Positions 4,468 through 5,689 of a DNA stretch of 5,689 nucleotides are shown here, piece by piece. The stretch is from positions 1 through 5,689 of the forward strand of contig CAIYHK010000056.1 of the NCBI GenBank assembly GCA_903925985.1, in the 5' to 3' direction. The notes under the pieces are model-generated. The model was not told the origin of the DNA, ran no database searches, and saw only the letters and a list, made by a program, of their open reading frames with translations. The translations under genes were made by a program, and so were the position numbers. How positions within the stretch are numbered: the stretch's first letter is position 1; each line of letters opens with the position of its first letter. The DNA is from an uncultured Actinomycetes bacterium. GTDB taxonomy: Bacteria; Actinomycetota; Acidimicrobiia; Acidimicrobiales; Ilumatobacteraceae.

Positions 4468-5689
4468 AGTCAAGCTCAACTGAAGGTGCGGAGAACTGCG
4501 ACTGATAGAGCCTGTAGTACGCGCCCTGGCGCTCCAGCAGCTCCTCGTGTGATCCCTGCTCAACAATCGTGCCGTTTTCCATCACAAGAATCACTGTGGC
4601 ATCACGAATCGTTGAGAGCCTGTGCGCAATGACGAAACTTGTGCGACCCATACGTAGCGCACCCATCGCTTTTTGGATCAACACCTCTGTGCGGGTGTCC
4701 ACCGAACTCGTTGCTTCATCGAGAATCAGAATTGCGGGGTCCGCAAGAAATGCACGGGCGATAGTTAACAACTGCTTCTCACCGGTACTTACGGCCTCAC
4801 CCTCACCGGCCAGATGGGTGTTGTAACCATCTGGCAGCGAGCGCACGAAACGATCAACGTAAGTGGCTTTGGCGGCAGCAACTATCTGCTCTTCTGTGGC
4901 TGATGGATTTCCATAGCCGATGTTTTCCTTAATCGTTCCGTTAAATAGCCAGGTGTCCTGCAACACCATTCCAATCTTGGAACGCAACTCACTGCGAGGA
5001 AGATCTGCAATGTTGATTCCGTCAAGAGTTATAGCGCCACCATCGAGCTCATAGAACCGCATGATGAGATTCACCAAAGTGGTCTTACCTGCACCCGTGG
5101 GCCCGACGATCGCAATCGTTGAACCAGGTTCTGCAACAAACGACAGATTCTCGATCAACTTTCGGTCATTGGCATAAGAGAACGACACGTTGTCAAAGAC
5201 CACGCGACCTTGCACATCGCCTACCAAATGAGTGTCACCTTCGGGCTCTTGCTCTGGGGCATCGAGCAATTCAAAGACACGCTCCGCACTCGCCATTCCG
5301 GATTGCAAGACGTTGGCGGTAGAGGCTGCTTGGGTGAGCGGATGCGTGAACTGGCGCGAGTACTGAATAAATGCCTGCACATCACCAAGACTCATCGACC
5401 CCGACGAAACTTTCAGGCCACCGATTACTGCGATCGCAACGTAGTTGAGGTTTCCAATGAACATCATCGAAGGCATGATCGAACCAGAGATGAACTGGGC
5501 ATCATTGCTGACATCAAAAAGTTTTTGATTAATTTTCTCGAAGCGGCTTTCAACCTGATCCTGCTGGTCGAAGACTTTGACGATCGCGTGCCCCGTAAAA
5601 GTTTCCTCAATCAGGCCGTTCAATTCACCGGTGTGTTTCCATTGGGCGATGAACTTCTGCTTTGATCGCCCCGCAATTTGCTTCATCAA
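4466..5689 (-). CDS. ABC exporter subunit (fused TMD-NBD), C-terminal 407 residues, cut by window edge
   Basis: This is a membrane-embedded half-transporter of the multidrug/lipid exporter type, driven by ATP. The frame is open at the right edge; about 200 N-terminal residues of a usual 600-650 are missing, so the first codon in the window is not the start. Numbering from the edge, residues 1-125 are the end of the transmembrane domain, including the coupling segment GLIEETFTGHAIVKVF and hydrophobic helices at about 64-92. The NBD starts near 160. It has Walker A GPTGAGKT at 196-203, Q-loop Gln244, signature STGEK at 301-305 in place of LSGGQ, Walker B LILDEATS at 321-328 with catalytic Glu325, D-loop SSVD, and the switch His356 in IAHRLST. 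An intact Glu and His with an altered signature is typical of the catalytic partner in heterodimeric exporters such as TM288. The transported substrate is unknown. It is followed by the EthD-like gene at 57 nt. Confidence 0.93.
   Translation of the reverse strand: MMKQIAGRSKQKFIAQWKHTGELNGLIEETFTGHAIVKVFDQQDQVESRFEKINQKLFDVSNDAQFISGSIMPSMMFIGNLNYVAIAVIGGLKVSSGSMSLGDVQAFIQYSRQFTHPLTQAASTANVLQSGMASAERVFELLDAPEQEPEGDTHLVGDVQGRVVFDNVSFSYANDRKLIENLSFVAEPGSTIAIVGPTGAGKTTLVNLIMRFYELDGGAITLDGINIADLPRSELRSKIGMVLQDTWLFNGTIKENIGYGNPSATEEQIVAAAKATYVDRFVRSLPDGYNTHLAGEGEAVSTGEKQLLTIARAFLADPAILILDEATSSVDTRTEVLIQKAMGALRMGRTSFVIAHRLSTIRDATVILVMENGTIVEQGSHEELLERQGAYYRLYQSQFSAPSVELD

Noticed and set aside
5210..5665. 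Long plus-strand open frame opposite the ABC exporter
   Set aside because: It is antisense to a clearly real, family-consistent coding frame, with no SD and no recognisable protein pattern.
1..5689. CRISPR arrays, insertion sequences, integrase or toxin-antitoxin genes
   Set aside because: No spaced direct-repeat array, transposase-like frame, terminal inverted repeats or toxin-like small gene pair was found on either strand.

Overview
The window carries a bacterial housekeeping segment that most resembles Actinomycetota. The ClpX N-terminal half has the GPTGCGKT P-loop and neighbouring residues I recall from mycobacterial ClpX. The trigger factor opens with MKSTV, as actinobacterial trigger factors do, and it starts on a GTG codon with no Shine-Dalgarno sequence, which fits leaderless initiation. 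The moderate base composition and the single clpP between tig and clpX would suit a less-studied class such as Acidimicrobiia, but that placement is a low-confidence inference.

Layout. Positions 1-2707, all on the minus strand, hold the classical proteostasis cluster tig > clpP > clpX, read from right to left, with clpX cut by the left edge after 227 residues. Gaps are 12 nt (tig-clpP) and 25 nt (clpP-clpX), so this looks like one operon. The trigger factor ends in an unusual His/Asp tail. A 72-nt divergent intergenic region (2708-2779) separates tig from a plus-strand unit. That unit is a 90-residue protein of unknown function with an SH3/KOW-like look (2780-3052), followed after 13 nt by tRNA-Pro(TGG) with encoded CCA (3066-3142). 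A minus-strand group then converges on the tRNA: the 3' part of an ABC exporter subunit (4466-5689, cut by the right edge), an EthD-like dimeric alpha/beta barrel protein (4088-4408) and an alpha/beta hydrolase (3150-4034). The hydrolase stop codon lies 7 nt from the tRNA 3' end.

How the genes work together. Trigger factor folds nascent chains at the ribosome, while ClpX unfolds substrates and feeds them to ClpP, so the left half is a protein folding and degradation unit. The exporter NBD has an intact Walker B glutamate and switch histidine but a non-canonical signature motif (STGEK). This is the pattern of the catalytic subunit of a heterodimeric exporter, so a partner gene is predicted just beyond the right edge. 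The hydrolase and barrel protein may be a small-molecule enzyme pair, but their substrates cannot be read from sequence.

I do not see a clearly novel system here. The points most worth a second look are the His/Asp tail of trigger factor, the single hybrid-looking ClpP, the small gene ahead of tRNA-Pro with a dyad touching its start codon, the degenerate ABC signature, and a perfect 14-bp tandem duplication ahead of the hydrolase. No stretch longer than 300 bases lacks a gene; no insertion sequence, CRISPR array, rRNA or phage gene was seen.
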